Positions 10,289-19,186 of a stretch of DNA of 22,831 bases are shown here, piece after piece. This DNA comes from Welwitschia mirabilis. Its lineage: Eukaryota > Gnetophyta > Gnetopsida > Welwitschiales. Location: NCBI GenBank assembly GCA_051453625.1, contig JBOZIK010000001.1, forward strand, positions 36,310,066-36,332,896. Reading direction: 5' to 3'. Made by a program: the position numbers and the translations under genes. Below the pieces are notes generated by a model. That model was given only the letters and a program-made list of their open reading frames with translations, was not told the origin of the DNA and searched no databases. The number at the start of each line of letters is the position of its first letter. The first letter of the stretch is position 1.

Positions 10289-11077
10289 TGTTACAAGAAA
10301 TTATGCACCAACACAAAGACAAAAGAACAAAAAAAGAAAATAGAAAAAAAGTGATTGTTATGAAAAGCGAGCATCTTAGGTGCATATCCTATAATATACA
10401 AGTTGGTTTATGGTTCCTACCCATCTATTCAAGAAGCACTCAGAAGCAAAGGCCACTTATGGGCCCTCAACCCAACAAGCAAAGCAATGACCCAGGCGAA
10501 TGTGGTACAATTTCCCATGAATTAAAGAAAAAAGAGAGTTTAAGATATGCAAATTTACATAATAAATCCTCATAGGCAGAGGGAAAAATTGATGGGTGAA
10601 GGAAGAGCTATATTACGAGTCACACCACCAAGCTTTTCCATCATTACACTGGGCAAGATTCAAACCCTTTAAATTAGGTTACAGTTATTACCCATACCAA
10701 GGTTAGAAACCATAAATCTAACCCTCCATTTACTCATAAGCCTCTCTTTATACTCTTAACTTTTAATTACAATATGCAAATGGACTACAATCAGCTAGAC
10801 TTATTCACAATGAAGAGCTATATTACGAGTCATGCAACCAAACTTTTCCATCATTACAAAGGGCAAGATTCAAACCCTTGAAATTAGGTTACAGTTATTA
10901 CCAATACCAAGCTTAGAAACCATAAATCTAACCCTCCATTTACTCATAAGCCTCTCTTTATACTTAACTTTTAATTACGATATGCAAATGGACTACAATC
11001 AGCTAACCTTATGCACCACATTGCAGTAAATTAACAACATAACATAGGCATTCCAATAAGAGATTTGGTTTCACACC
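10289..11077 (-). repeat. 5' LTR of the intronic LTR element, with internal duplication
   Basis: Starts TGTTACAAG beside the primer-binding site and ends near TCACACC, matching the other LTR's CACACA end. It is about 790 bases, or about 580 without one copy of the internal 210-bp tandem duplication. The sequence is heavily diverged from its partner, indicating an old insertion. Confidence 0.65.
10602..11017. repeat. 210-bp tandem duplication inside the 5' LTR
   Basis: The block gaagagctatattacgagtc starts at 10602 and again at 10812. Almost the whole unit is conserved between copies (for example aaccataaatctaaccctcc and ttactcataagcctctcttt), with a few substitutions and small indels. The corresponding stretch of the 3' LTR (about 7700-7860) is single copy, so the duplication arose within this LTR after, or independently of, insertion. 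Confidence 0.92.
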
Positions 11078-12014
11078 CTAACCTTCCTACAGCTTGCCGA
11101 CCGCTTCATTTATGTTGGCAACTATCTTTATTAATGGGTTCGATGCAATGAAAATGAATGTTATGTCACATTTCTACAGAATTGATTAACTAGATATGGT
11201 TTTGATCATGTTTCCCATAACAGATTACAAAATGACACATAAAAAAATATTGCTGTGCGGTTATGAGTATTCCAGAACACCCTAAACCCTAAACTCTTGA
11301 CTGTTGTAACTATCCACGTTAGACACCATGTTAGGTTCGATTGCATGTTACAATACCATGCTACATTTCATTTTATAACAAGGTTTATGGAATTTTAAAA
11401 CTCTAACTAATAATGAATATTTGGTTCTCAAGACTCAAGGAATTAATGATCATAAATCATAATAAACCTGCAGCCTTAATGTCTGTGAAGTCTCGATGTG
11501 CATTGTGCCTTTGGAAGTTCTATGCCACCTCCTATAAGTTGCAATTTGTGTCATCTCTGTGTGCACAGTGCATGCATTTGAGCATCATCTGATTTAAGTG
11601 TAGCTCCAAAAAAGTTTAAATTCCTTAGAGAACCCACTACTACCCAACTACTTTCATGGCTACTCAAACTATATCAGTAAGTTTCTAAAATAAAGGATGA
11701 TAAAAGACTAGGCACGTCAAAATCAGCAGAAAACTTAAAAGAGTATAAAGCACCTTCAAAAGTCATGTAAATGATGGTAATCAAAGCTTCTCTTATACTC
11801 CTCACATGTATCCATTGCAATAATATCAAAACACATTTGATAACTATGGATATTATATCAGGTTTTTGTATACCGAGAAGTAGTTTGATGTCCAGAAAAA
11901 TCCCCCCACAAACAGATTACCATTCTTCTAAAACAAATCCACAGATATGCTTGGATTCATAAGAAAGACAGAGATGACAGCAAAGATAACAGTAAAATAA
12001 ATATATGTACTTAC

Positions 12015-12137
12015 TTGATGTAAACATGGTAAGCTACGAACTAATTCCCCATCGTTAACTTGCTCAAGGCAAACACTGCAGGTCAATTCTTCTTCATGTC
12101 CTCTCCCTTTGTTCTCAGCCTCTGAGTCAGCTTTCCT
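12015..12137 (-). CDS. SDIR1: SDIR1-like RING-H2 E3 ubiquitin ligase, penultimate coding exon
   Basis: This 41-codon exon carries an acidic/basic linker (starting RKADSEAENKGRG) and the first half of the RING-H2 finger, EELTCSVCLEQVNDGELV..LPCLHQ. It holds Cys ligands 1-3 and the first histidine. Joined to the exon at 4823-4945, the spacing is C-x2-C-x14-C-x1-H-x2-H-x2-C-x10-C-x2-C, a complete C3H2C3 RING. The donor is a perfect gtaagt (reverse complement at 12009-12014), and the acceptor is tctcttaacatttgacag just right of 12137. Both junctions are phase 0. The 'ELTCSVCLEQV' and 'LPCLHQFH' blocks are diagnostic of the SDIR1 group among plant RING-H2 proteins. Upstream exons, expected to encode membrane segments and a conserved middle domain, were not found on the minus strand between 12138 and 22831 and presumably lie beyond the right edge. 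Confidence 0.9.
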
Positions 12138-12679
12138 CTGTCAAATGTTAAGAGATATAAATTAATAAAAAGCAATGTCACAGGTTCTAACAAAAAACAA
12201 AAAGCATAAAATGAAAAGAATTCTCCCTTAGGATAACAATTGAAACAGACAAAATACAGCGTTGTATGATAAACTTTACCAAAAAGCTTAAGAAGCATGA
12301 AATGGCCATCATAGGGAAAAACAACATTTGATTAGTTTGATATTGATAGCAAAAGATAAGGTGCTTTATATATTTGGGTAAATTATCTAGTTGCTGAACT
12401 AAATACCAAGTAAACTTTTCACTCATGCACCTTCTATGTAAAAAATATAATTCCAACTTTTTTTAATGTTCTTGACTTGTTTCCTATCTTCTTGCTTGAT
12501 CTCCTTGTACTTTTACACTACTTATAAACCAAAGCAAAAAGAACATGCAAATTGAATATATTTTCATTATGCTAGTGTAGGAAGTTGACAACAGTTAACA
12601 CCCATTGTTATATGAAACCTTGTGTAATACCCTTACTTCATGGTGTACCCATGCTGTAAGTGGTTAATTTATAACACCA
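12138..12679 (-). other. Upstream intron of the SDIR1-like gene, transposon-free start
   Basis: Directly upstream (right) of the exon at 12015-12137 is a good acceptor with a pyrimidine tract. The sequence to 12679 has no recognised gene or repeat. The same intron appears to continue to the right edge of the window, carrying the transposons from 12680 on, because no further exon was found. Confidence 0.6.
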
Positions 12680-12985
12680 TGTTAACGGGTTAGTTATTGA
12701 CTTATTTTTAAACTCATAAAACAGTCTCACCTCTCAAACATTTATTGAGGGTTAAAGTCAGTGTACCCTTGGATTGTTCATATTCTTGTATCAGGTCGAT
12801 GATTGTTTTCAATATCCTTTGTGCTTGCTTAACATATCCTGTTTCTGGCTTGTATGTTTTATCCCTGGAAGATTAGATCTAAGAGCTTTGCAGCTGCTTC
12901 TTGTGCACACATGCTACAGAGAATCAAACCATGTAAATTTGTGTTTGTGTTCTTGTTGTCACTTTATGCTTTTTCCTCTGTAACA
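12680..12985 (+). repeat. 5' LTR of copia element A
   Basis: 306 bases, starting TGTTAAC and ending TGTAACA, giving the typical TGTTA...TAACA copia termini. It ends two bases before a perfect primer-binding site. The left edge is inferred from the terminal inverted motif because no second LTR is in the window. The five bases before it are CACCA. Confidence 0.75.
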
Positions 12986-12987
12986 AA

Positions 12988-12999
12988 TGGTATCAGAGC
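12988..12999 (+). other. Primer-binding site of copia element A
   Basis: TGGTATCAGAGC, a perfect 12-base initiator-Met tRNA primer-binding site, two bases (AA) after the LTR end at 12985. Confidence 0.95.
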
Positions 13000-13006
13000 A
13001 CAGGTT

Positions 13007-13860
13007 CTCAGCTAAGAATGAACAACATAGAAAGGACTTTTCTGTAGGCAAAGTGAATGGGTGGATAATCTTTGGGCTGCCTATATAGGTTGCACAATTG
13101 GACATTCCATACAATGAAGCATCTGCAAACCATTGACCACCTAATTGGACCTAATAATCAGGGCATTGGTAACTTTTGGGTGGAGGGAATTCTGCTACAT
13201 ACAGACTGTGAATTGCAAGAGAAGCCGACAGCAAAGACCTCCATGATGTCCAATGCAGCAAACAACAAAGGAGACAAAAGGGCATTGTCCCTAATTCAGT
13301 CATATCCAACAAGTGGCATTCTGCAGTCGTATACGTAAAAGAAGACTAATCATGAACTACTGAAGGAGTTCAGGCTATGGTTTGAGCAGTCCAGTGACAT
13401 GAAACAATACAGCATTAATCAAAATGACAAACAGAGCATCTCTTTACTCTCACCCTGATGAAATGAACAGGTTGCTATCAAATTAGATGCCCTTCAACTG
13501 ATGTTTCCTGAAAACCTCTATGATAGTCTTATGCTCAGTTCCCTAACAGATTAGTTGGAGAATGTAAGGACTATTCTAAGCATACGCTTCACAGCGATTT
13601 GTACTCTGGATACAGCGATTTCCATATTTGATTTTGACAAGACAGAACCATCATTTCTATTTGGAGGACCTTCAGGTGAGCCACTTGCAATTGACAACAA
13701 ATGGTATCCCAATCCAAACAAGGGGAATGTGGTGAAAGCAAAATTAATAGTAAATCTGTTAAACATGATGACACTGTGTATTTGTTATTTGTTCCATGAA
13801 GAGGGTTCTCTTTGAAAGGACAATTACTTGTTGAAAAATAAGCAAAAGGGAAACAGCTCA
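13007..13860 (+). pseudogene. Copia element A gag, with decayed zinc knuckle
   Basis: Remains of the copia capsid (gag) protein. The stretch at 13150-13340 (GNFWVEGILLHTDCELQEKP...) follows the UBN2-type gag pattern, and 13460-13550 (LDALQLMFPENLYDSLM) matches its second half. A CCHC zinc knuckle is recognisable at 13776-13841 as CYLFHEEGSL followed by a stop and KDNYLLKNKQK. The first cysteine is kept, while the second cysteine, the histidine and the last cysteine have become Phe, Ser and Asn. Stops at about 13336 and 13833 and frame changes make it non-functional. Assignment to the copia gag family is firm; exact ends are approximate. Confidence 0.68.
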
Positions 13861-13959
13861 AGTAACACACTAGACGAAAACAGTGGTAAGGACTAAATAT
13901 AAGTGGTGATGCTTCTATCATACTAACTGACAAGGCTAAAGAAATCAACACTTCCATGC

Positions 13960-14040
13960 ATTCCTCTCTAAATGTTTGGACACTTGGTCCAGGTGCTTCT
14001 TTTTGTATATGTCTGCTTAAAAAGCACCTTTTTGTTTATA
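13960..14040 (+). pseudogene. Copia element A aspartic protease active-site fragment
   Basis: The retroviral-type aspartic protease that matures copia polyproteins carries an Asp-Ser/Thr-Gly active site. Here the block reads VWTLGPGASF, so the triad is Gly-Pro-Gly (codons 13986-13994) and the catalytic aspartate is lost. The rest of the domain up to 14370 is too decayed to delimit. Confidence 0.6.
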
Positions 14041-14431
14041 ACAAAGTTTCAAGCATTTAAAGGATATCTTGGAAATGATAGGCCCCGCAAAACCTAGGGA
14101 GTGGAATCTACTGTTGTTGAGTAGGAAAAAGGCTAAACGAATTTCCTCGAGCAATCCTCATCATGTTCCTAAAGTTTGCAAAGTATCATTTCTTTTAGAC
14201 AGTTTGATGACCTATAGTTGCAGGACCACTCAGGAAGGCGAGAGGTAGAAAGCCAGAAAAGGAGCTATGGTTTGCTCCATTGCAAGAAGGGATAGTTCAT
14301 CCTGGGAGCCACCACACTAGGACGCAACCTGAGAATAGAAACAAAAGGTAATAGTTCTCTATGGTAGCACAAATTGTCACATCTCATTTCTAAATACACT
14401 TTTCAAAACATTCCTTCTGTATCCTTACATT

Positions 14432-14900
14432 TCTGTCACGATTTTACTGTGGGCAAAAAAAACTATGTTACTTTTCAAAAGTATGAAATAAAAAGAAGGC
14501 AGAAGAAACTTGATATTGCTGTCACTGGTGTCATGTTTGTTACTGTTGTTGCTAGTGTTTCTTATTTGGCAAATTCTATTGATATTTTTGGTAGAAAAAG
14601 ACTTGGATCCATCGTAATTCTTCCAAAAGACCAAGTTCTTGAAAAAACTAAAAATTTTAAAGCTTGAACAAAAAGTGAATGTAGTTCCAAAATCAAGTGT
14701 CTAATTACTAACAATGGTGATGAATACATTCCTGGGAGTTTGATATGTTTTGCTAAATACGATGGTATTTTGCATAAGAAAACTCCAGGAGGAACTCTGA
14801 AATAATGGAGTTGTGGAGACATAAAAACTCCAGGAGGAACTCTGAAATAATGGAGTCATGGACACATACAACAAAACAATATGGGGAAGAGTTATTAATT
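14432..14900 (+). pseudogene. Copia element A integrase core, broken
   Basis: Copia integrase inserts element cDNA into the host genome through a D,D-35-E catalytic triad. The frame from 14432 reads CHDFTVGKKNYVTFQK, the end of the GAG-pre-integrase block, then an integrase-like stretch with IDIFGRK. The first Asp position is Gly (TGV, codon 14527-14529) and the second is Asn (TNNGDEY, codon 14710-14712). The glutamate block is visible only after a frameshift, as NNGVVE, and is duplicated by a 45-bp tandem repeat. A TGA stop lies at 14665-14667. The protein cannot be active. Confidence 0.78.
14779..14868. repeat. 45-bp tandem duplication within integrase A
   Basis: The unit aaaactccaggaggaactct, continuing through gaaataatggag, repeats with a period of 45 bases (anchor ctccagg at 14783 and 14828). 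It duplicates exactly 15 codons around the integrase glutamate motif. The copies differ at only a few bases near the right end, so the duplication is younger than most decay of element A. Confidence 0.92.
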
Positions 14901-14930
14901 ATTGTGAACCAAAACCTTTATTTACTCTTG

Positions 14931-15330
14931 TGTTACCTTTTGGCCTTATACTTTTATGTTGTAAAAGGGGACACCTATTCATGAATAACAAAAGGAGGTA
15001 GGGTCACTTGTTCGTGGTTGGATCAAAGTAATTTTAGGGTTGGCTCAAAACCCTACCATAATATAAGAGGTTAGGGTGTTCATAGAGGGCATTTAATTGT
15101 ACTGTTGAGTAAGAGGGTCTTGGGTGAAGAAAGCGGAACTGCTTGTGTTCCTTGTGACCGCTAATCCTTGCAACTGAATCTCAGACCTCTGTATTACTTT
15201 CGATTGAAGTAGAGTAAAGATGGCCCAAACCATGTTAAATTTCGTGTGTTTTCTTTGTTGCTTGCTATTTTTCTTACGGATCTTTATTTCACTTGCCACC
15301 AAAGCCTTGGTTGAAGGTCTGTTGGCAATC
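14931..15330 (+). repeat. Candidate 5' LTR region of copia element B (weak)
   Basis: Between the end of element A's integrase and the start of element B's gag lie about 650 non-coding bases, where B's LTR and leader should sit. The sequence starts TGTTACC at 14931 and has a TATA-like ataatataagagg at about 15056. It then has a T-rich stretch near 15250 like the 3' part of copia LTRs. No primer-binding site is recognisable and no partner LTR was found, so the boundaries are guesses. Confidence 0.3.
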
Positions 15331-15573
15331 CCAATTTCTTTCAAGTGAAGCTTGTGAATAAAGCAAGCAAAGCGAGCAACGCAGGTCCAAGCACAGTTGA
15401 GCACAGCGAGCAAGATTCTTTTGAGTTGCCATTTATACATCTCCAATGCAGTGACTTTTTTCCTTTTTACCGCCTTTACTTGCACAAGGTATTCAAACTA
15501 TTAGGGGTCTTCGGATTAAAAGAATGGACAAACTGCAAAGTACAGACAGACTCAAGAAAACAGGAACATTCTA

Positions 15574-16236
15574 ATGCAAGATATTTGGCTGGAGCAAGCG
15601 TCTGATGTTGCTATCTCGGGTTCAAAATCTGATAGTGTGGAAAATGAAAATAGGGAAAAAGTAGACAAAGAGGCCTTGTTTCTAATAAATCCTTGCCTAG
15701 CAAATAACATTATTGCATCCCTAGCAAGTGAGAAGACCACGAAAGAATTACAGGAGAAACTAGAAAAGAGGTACAACAAAGCCTATGGAATAAATCTGTT
15801 TCATATTGTTACAAAGATTCATAAAGCAAAAATGAAGGAAGGAAGTTCACTGCAAAACATTTGGACGATTTGTTCTCATGTTTTATCAAGTCAGAAGAGC
15901 ACAAGATTGTTTTTCTAGAGCTTCTGAACGTGTTATGCAGTAATAGATCCTCTGCCTCACCACTGGCAGACTCTTCTTACTACTACCTCTTAATCAATAA
16001 GTGTTTCTCTAACGTCATTGGAGGACGTGATTTGTACTATGTTGAATGCAGAAAAACAAATGACGATAATGGTTAGAGGAAATTTGTCAGGTGAAGCCTT
16101 GACCTCAGAAGAACGAGGATGTTCGAGAAGACATAACCAAGATAATGGAAAAAACAAAAGCAGAGTTAAGCCTAAAGGCAGAGAAATTTATTACTGGTTC
16201 TATAAGGAGGAGGGTCACATGAAAAAGGATTGCTAA
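15574..16236 (+). pseudogene. Copia element B gag with decayed zinc knuckle
   Basis: UBN2-type copia gag. The first segment (15574-15918) contains EALFLINPCLANNI followed by ASEKTTKELQEKLEKRYNK and AKMKEGSSLQ, typical of the central gag domain. A frameshift near 15865 moves to IKSEEHK and another near 16018 to LEDVICTMLNAEK and NLSGEAL. The CCHC knuckle at 16189-16233 reads YYWFYKEEGHMKKDC: the His and last Cys are kept, but the first two Cys are Tyr (codons 16192-16194 and 16201-16203), each explained by one G-to-A change. A stop follows immediately. Confidence 0.85.
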
Positions 16237-16319
16237 GCATACAAAGAGTTAAAAGAAAAGTAAATGGATTGCAAGAAGGCAGAGGTCCAAGCAAAGGACA
16301 TGCACATCTAACTGATGAT

Positions 16320-16850
16320 GATGCACATGAGACATCACCATGATTTCATTGATGATGTCTGGAAATTGTAGTGATGCCTCTTTTTACATCTGTCGAGACT
16401 GAAAGGGTTTCAGTTCTTATGAAGTCTCTGCTTCTGGAATAGTCAGAGTTGCTGACAACAGTGTGATGGTTTTCACGTCACTATTAAAAATGTGAGACAT
16501 GTTTATGACATTACTAGGAATCTGCTATTAGTTGCTTAGTTTGACAGTGTTGGCTTCACATTAGTTTTCTCAGAACTCAGAAGGCATGTAGAACATTAGC
16601 AGATGTGCTATGGCATTGCTGAATAGTAAGAAAGAAGATTCCTTGAATATCCTGCATGGCAGGCCTGTAAGTAGACAAGGAAAAGGAGCTGCCAGTGCAG
16701 AGGATCCAAACCTGTGCCGTAGGCATCTTCGACAATCTTGAGGCATCAGCAACAAAGGCACTTCAATCTCAAAATCTAATTCCTGCATCTCTGTTTCATT
16801 GGATTTCTGTAAAGAATGTGAAATAGGAACGTCTCACAGATGCAACTGAA
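16320..16850 (+). pseudogene. Copia element B protease and GAG-pre-integrase remains
   Basis: The protease is marked by DDVWKL followed by two stops where the Asp-Ser of the active site should be (16362-16373), then RVADNSVMVF at about 16444 and NVRHVYDITRNLLLV at about 16490-16535, which match the C-terminal half of copia proteases. The GAG-pre-integrase zinc block follows: AEDPNLCRRH... and SVSLDFCKECEIGTSH (about 16795-16845), keeping the CxxC pair but losing the preceding Trp-His. Stops and frame changes rule out activity. Confidence 0.72.
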
Positions 16851-16879
16851 CAAGAGATAAGCATTTTGGAAGCAAAGGT

Positions 16880-17330
16880 AAATTAGAATTAATCAATTCT
16901 AATGCTGTTGGTCCTTTAAATCAACATCTCCTGGTGGCTCTCATCATTCTGTTATTTCCATTGATGACCTAATTCACAGACTTTAGGTTATGTCCTATTA
17001 ATACAAAGGACATAGTTCTTGATATTCTAAGAAGTTTGTCGCACAGGTGGAAACACACACAAGTCTAAAGGTCAAGATACTGCTCACAACTAATGGAGGT
17101 GAATATACCACACATGTCTTTGATAAATTCCCTGCCCAGAAGAGCATATTCACTCCCATACTCCATTTGAAACTTCAGAGCAAAATGGAGTAGCAGAAAG
17201 GTGTGATAGGACCTTGTTGGAATGTGCGAGGGGCATGGTGGGTGGTGCAAAGCTTCCCAAAAGTTTCAGGGTGGAGGCAGTTAGTACAGCAGTATATCTC
17301 ATTAACAGGTCCCCCCATTTAGCATAAATG
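16880..17330 (+). pseudogene. Copia element B integrase core, broken
   Basis: The integrase catalytic domain is traceable across frameshifts. LELINSNAVGP has Asn (codon 16901-16903) at the first catalytic Asp. SIDDLIHR at about 16960 and KKFVAQVE at about 17030 follow in another frame. TTNGGEYTTHVFDKF at about 17087-17130 has Thr where the second Asp should be. SEQNGVAERCDRTLLECARG and KLPKSFRVEAVSTAVYLINR (17175-17310) retain the third catalytic residue, the Glu of VAER. Two of three catalytic acids are therefore missing. Confidence 0.85.
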
Positions 17331-18019
17331 GACAGATTCCAAAAGCCCCATGGAAAGGCAAAACCTGTATCATATCAACACTCGAAGGTCTTTGATTGTG
17401 AAGCCCATGCCCATGTGCATGTGGAAAAATCCCGCACATCCAAGCTAGAGGACAGCGCACACAGCTCCTGTGAGCCAACAGGTCATTAGGTCTAGAAATG
17501 TAAAATCCAGGGATGATAGTCCTTTCTATTCAAAGTACGAAGACAGTCATGATGTGGGAGTTTCTAATACCCAGCAAAAGCAATCTTCCATATTTCTCCC
17601 TCGTGTGCATGCTAAATAAGAACCAGAAACTGTTGTGCATGAAACTAATGACAGAAATCAGCACCCCAACAAGAATGATTGACCAAAAGAAGAAGATGAT
17701 ATAAATGAGTAGGCAAAAGCACAGGAAAAAACAGATATGCCTTCTCAGTGGATCCTTCCCAGGGGAAAAGAAGTACCAACTAAAGTTACAAACTTAGCCA
17801 GACAGGTATTCTCCCTCATTGTATTATGTTTTGTTTACAAATGGGGGAAATCAAAAACTGTGTAGAAGCTAAATCTTGCAGTGAATCAAAGCAAAGACAA
17901 AAAGCCATGGAAGAAGCATGGAAGTCCCTTACAGATAATCATAGATGGGACATGTGTCACTACCAAAACAGACAAAAGTCATCCATAGTAGATGGCTTTT
18001 CACAATAAAGATATAAAAA
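17331..18019 (+). pseudogene. Copia element B integrase C-terminus to reverse-transcriptase linker
   Basis: KVFDCEAHAHVHV at about 17390 matches the block after the copia integrase core (usually 'F.C.AY.H'). The stretch after it is the variable linker with many stops. No enzyme motif can be placed between about 17450 and 18020. Confidence 0.5.
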
Positions 18020-18480
18020 CATAAATTTGTAAGGTACAAAGCAAGACTGGTACTAAAAAGTTATGCTTGGAAACCATGTATAGGCTTTGCAGAAATCTTT
18101 TCTCCTGTTGTTAAACACTCTTCCATTAGAATTTGGTTGTTCCTGGTTAGTTGTACAGATTTGGAGTTAAGAGTAGCTACATGTCAAACCTACATTTTTG
18201 CATGGGGATTTGGAAGAAGAAATAGACATGTGTCAGCCTAAAGGTTTTGCTGATCCAAGATATTTAGATCTAGTATGCAGATTGAACATAAGTTTGTATA
18301 GAATCAAACAGGTACCTCAACAAAGGTACAAGAAATTTGATTTGTTCATGAAAGAATAACAATATTGCAACTGGAAAATTTATCACTGTGTGTGCCTCTT
18401 AGGCCAACTGGGAGGTAAATTTGCATTTGCTATTATTTTTAGATAATATGCTCATACATGGAAATGAGTGATGTAATTAA
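18020..18480 (+). pseudogene. Copia element B reverse transcriptase, catalytic residues lost
   Basis: Reverse transcriptase copies element RNA into DNA. RYKARLVLKSYAW and FAEIFSPVVKHSSIR (18033-18140) are the classic copia RT start. After a frameshift, HVKPTFLHGDLEEEIDMCQP (from 18180) follows, with His replacing the first catalytic Asp (codon 18180-18182). DLVCRLNISLYRIKQVPQ comes next. The YVDD box is LLFLDNMLI (18430-18456), so its second Asp is Asn (codon 18445-18447). Two of the three metal-binding acids are lost and the frame is interrupted. Confidence 0.88.
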
Positions 18481-18529
18481 GCACTTGAATTCTAGAATGA
18501 GTAAGCGTTCTGATATGAAAGCGACCAGC

Positions 18530-19186
18530 CATGCAAATTCTTGGCATGAAAATTGTTAAGAATAGGAGACAAAAGTGGTTGTGGCTTAATCAGAAAGAGT
18601 ACATCTCCAAAGTTTTGGAATGTCTTAGCATGGCTGACGTTGATGCTCTGAGCACCCATTAGCATTTTACTTTCAATTGAGGTCCTAAATAAGTGGAAGA
18701 CAAGAAACGTATGAAGTCCATTCCATATGCCTTAGCAATGGGACTACCGATGTACGCTATGGTGTGCACTTGACCATGTATAGTTCATGCAATGACTGTT
18801 GTCAGCAAGTTTATGAGTAATCGTAGATGGTCACATTGGCTAGCAATAAAATGGATATCGTGATACTTAAAAGGAACAAAATCACATCAGTTACAATTTC
18901 GAGGAGAAGATCTCCAAGTAAAAGGTTATGCTGATGCTGATGCTGATTTTGCTACAAATGTGGACGCTAGGCAATCTACTACCTAATATGTTTTTACTCT
19001 TGATGGAGATGCTATCAGCTAGTTATTGAGGCTTTAACAAATGATAATTTTGTCCACAAGAGGATCTGAACATATTACATTGATAAAGGCCTTAAAGATA
19101 TGTTGTGGTTTAAGTGTTTCCTTGGCTTGTTGGATCAAAAGCCAAAATATTATTCGATCAAAGTTAGAAAATTTAGTAACATAAAA
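18530..19186 (+). pseudogene. Copia element B RNase H region, first part
   Basis: Downstream of the RT palm, AMQILGMKIVKN, LNQKEYISKVLE, SIPYALAMGLPMYAMVCT (about 18720-18770), VVSKFMSN, WLAIKWIS-YLKGTKS, LQVKGYADADADFATN, ARQSTT-YVFTLDGDAIS and ILSTRGSEHI follow the copia RT connection and RNase H order. The conserved Asp of GYADAD is present, and the run of three GCTGAT codons may reflect slippage. The Glu of the usual TEAEY motif reads as Ser-Glu in STRGSEH, so it is unclear. Internal stops are common. The domain is cut at 19186 by a DNA transposon and resumes at 19700. Confidence 0.85.

Larger units (their letters stand above)
7248..11077 (-). mobile_element. LTR retroelement without recognisable genes, copia-type signals, LARD-like
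   Basis: A minus-strand LTR element inside the SDIR1-like intron. In element order it has a 5' LTR (11077 down to 10289), a degenerate initiator-Met primer-binding site (10275-10286), about 2.3 kb of interior including a 408-N gap, a polypurine tract (7941-7952) and a 3' LTR ending near 7248. The LTRs share colinear blocks: ccctttaaat, then accca and cca with similar spacing, then ttaattacaa, then attaa-aacataacata. I found no gag, protease, integrase or reverse-transcriptase motif in the visible interior on either strand, hence LARD-like (large non-autonomous). Missing coding could in principle sit in the N gap, but 408 bases is too short for a polyprotein. The outer end near 7248 and the target duplication are uncertain. 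Confidence 0.68.
4946..12014 (-). other. 7,069-bp intron of the SDIR1-like gene
   Basis: The intron is bounded by GT (gtaagt, minus strand at 12014) and AG (ttgcag, at 4946). It divides the RING finger between its first histidine block and the following Phe-His. About half is an old LTR element (roughly 7248-11077) in the same orientation as the gene. The rest is tandem repeats and unassigned AT-rich DNA, with a 408-N gap. The stretches 4946-5469, 5656-7151 and 11078-12014 hold no further feature I can support. Confidence 0.85.
12680..14900 (+). mobile_element. Ty1/copia element A, 5' LTR to integrase, truncated and dead
   Basis: A plus-strand copia element with 5' LTR, primer-binding site, gag with zinc knuckle, protease site and integrase core remains, in canonical copia order. 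The polyprotein is cut by many stops and frameshifts. It stops being recognisable about 14900, shortly after the integrase glutamate block. No reverse transcriptase, RNase H or 3' LTR from this copy is found before element B begins. It lies antisense to the SDIR1-like gene. Confidence 0.82.

Noticed and set aside
13551-13957. Minus-strand frames over the gag region of copia A
   Set aside because: They are antisense shadows of the gag pseudogene, with no independent motif.
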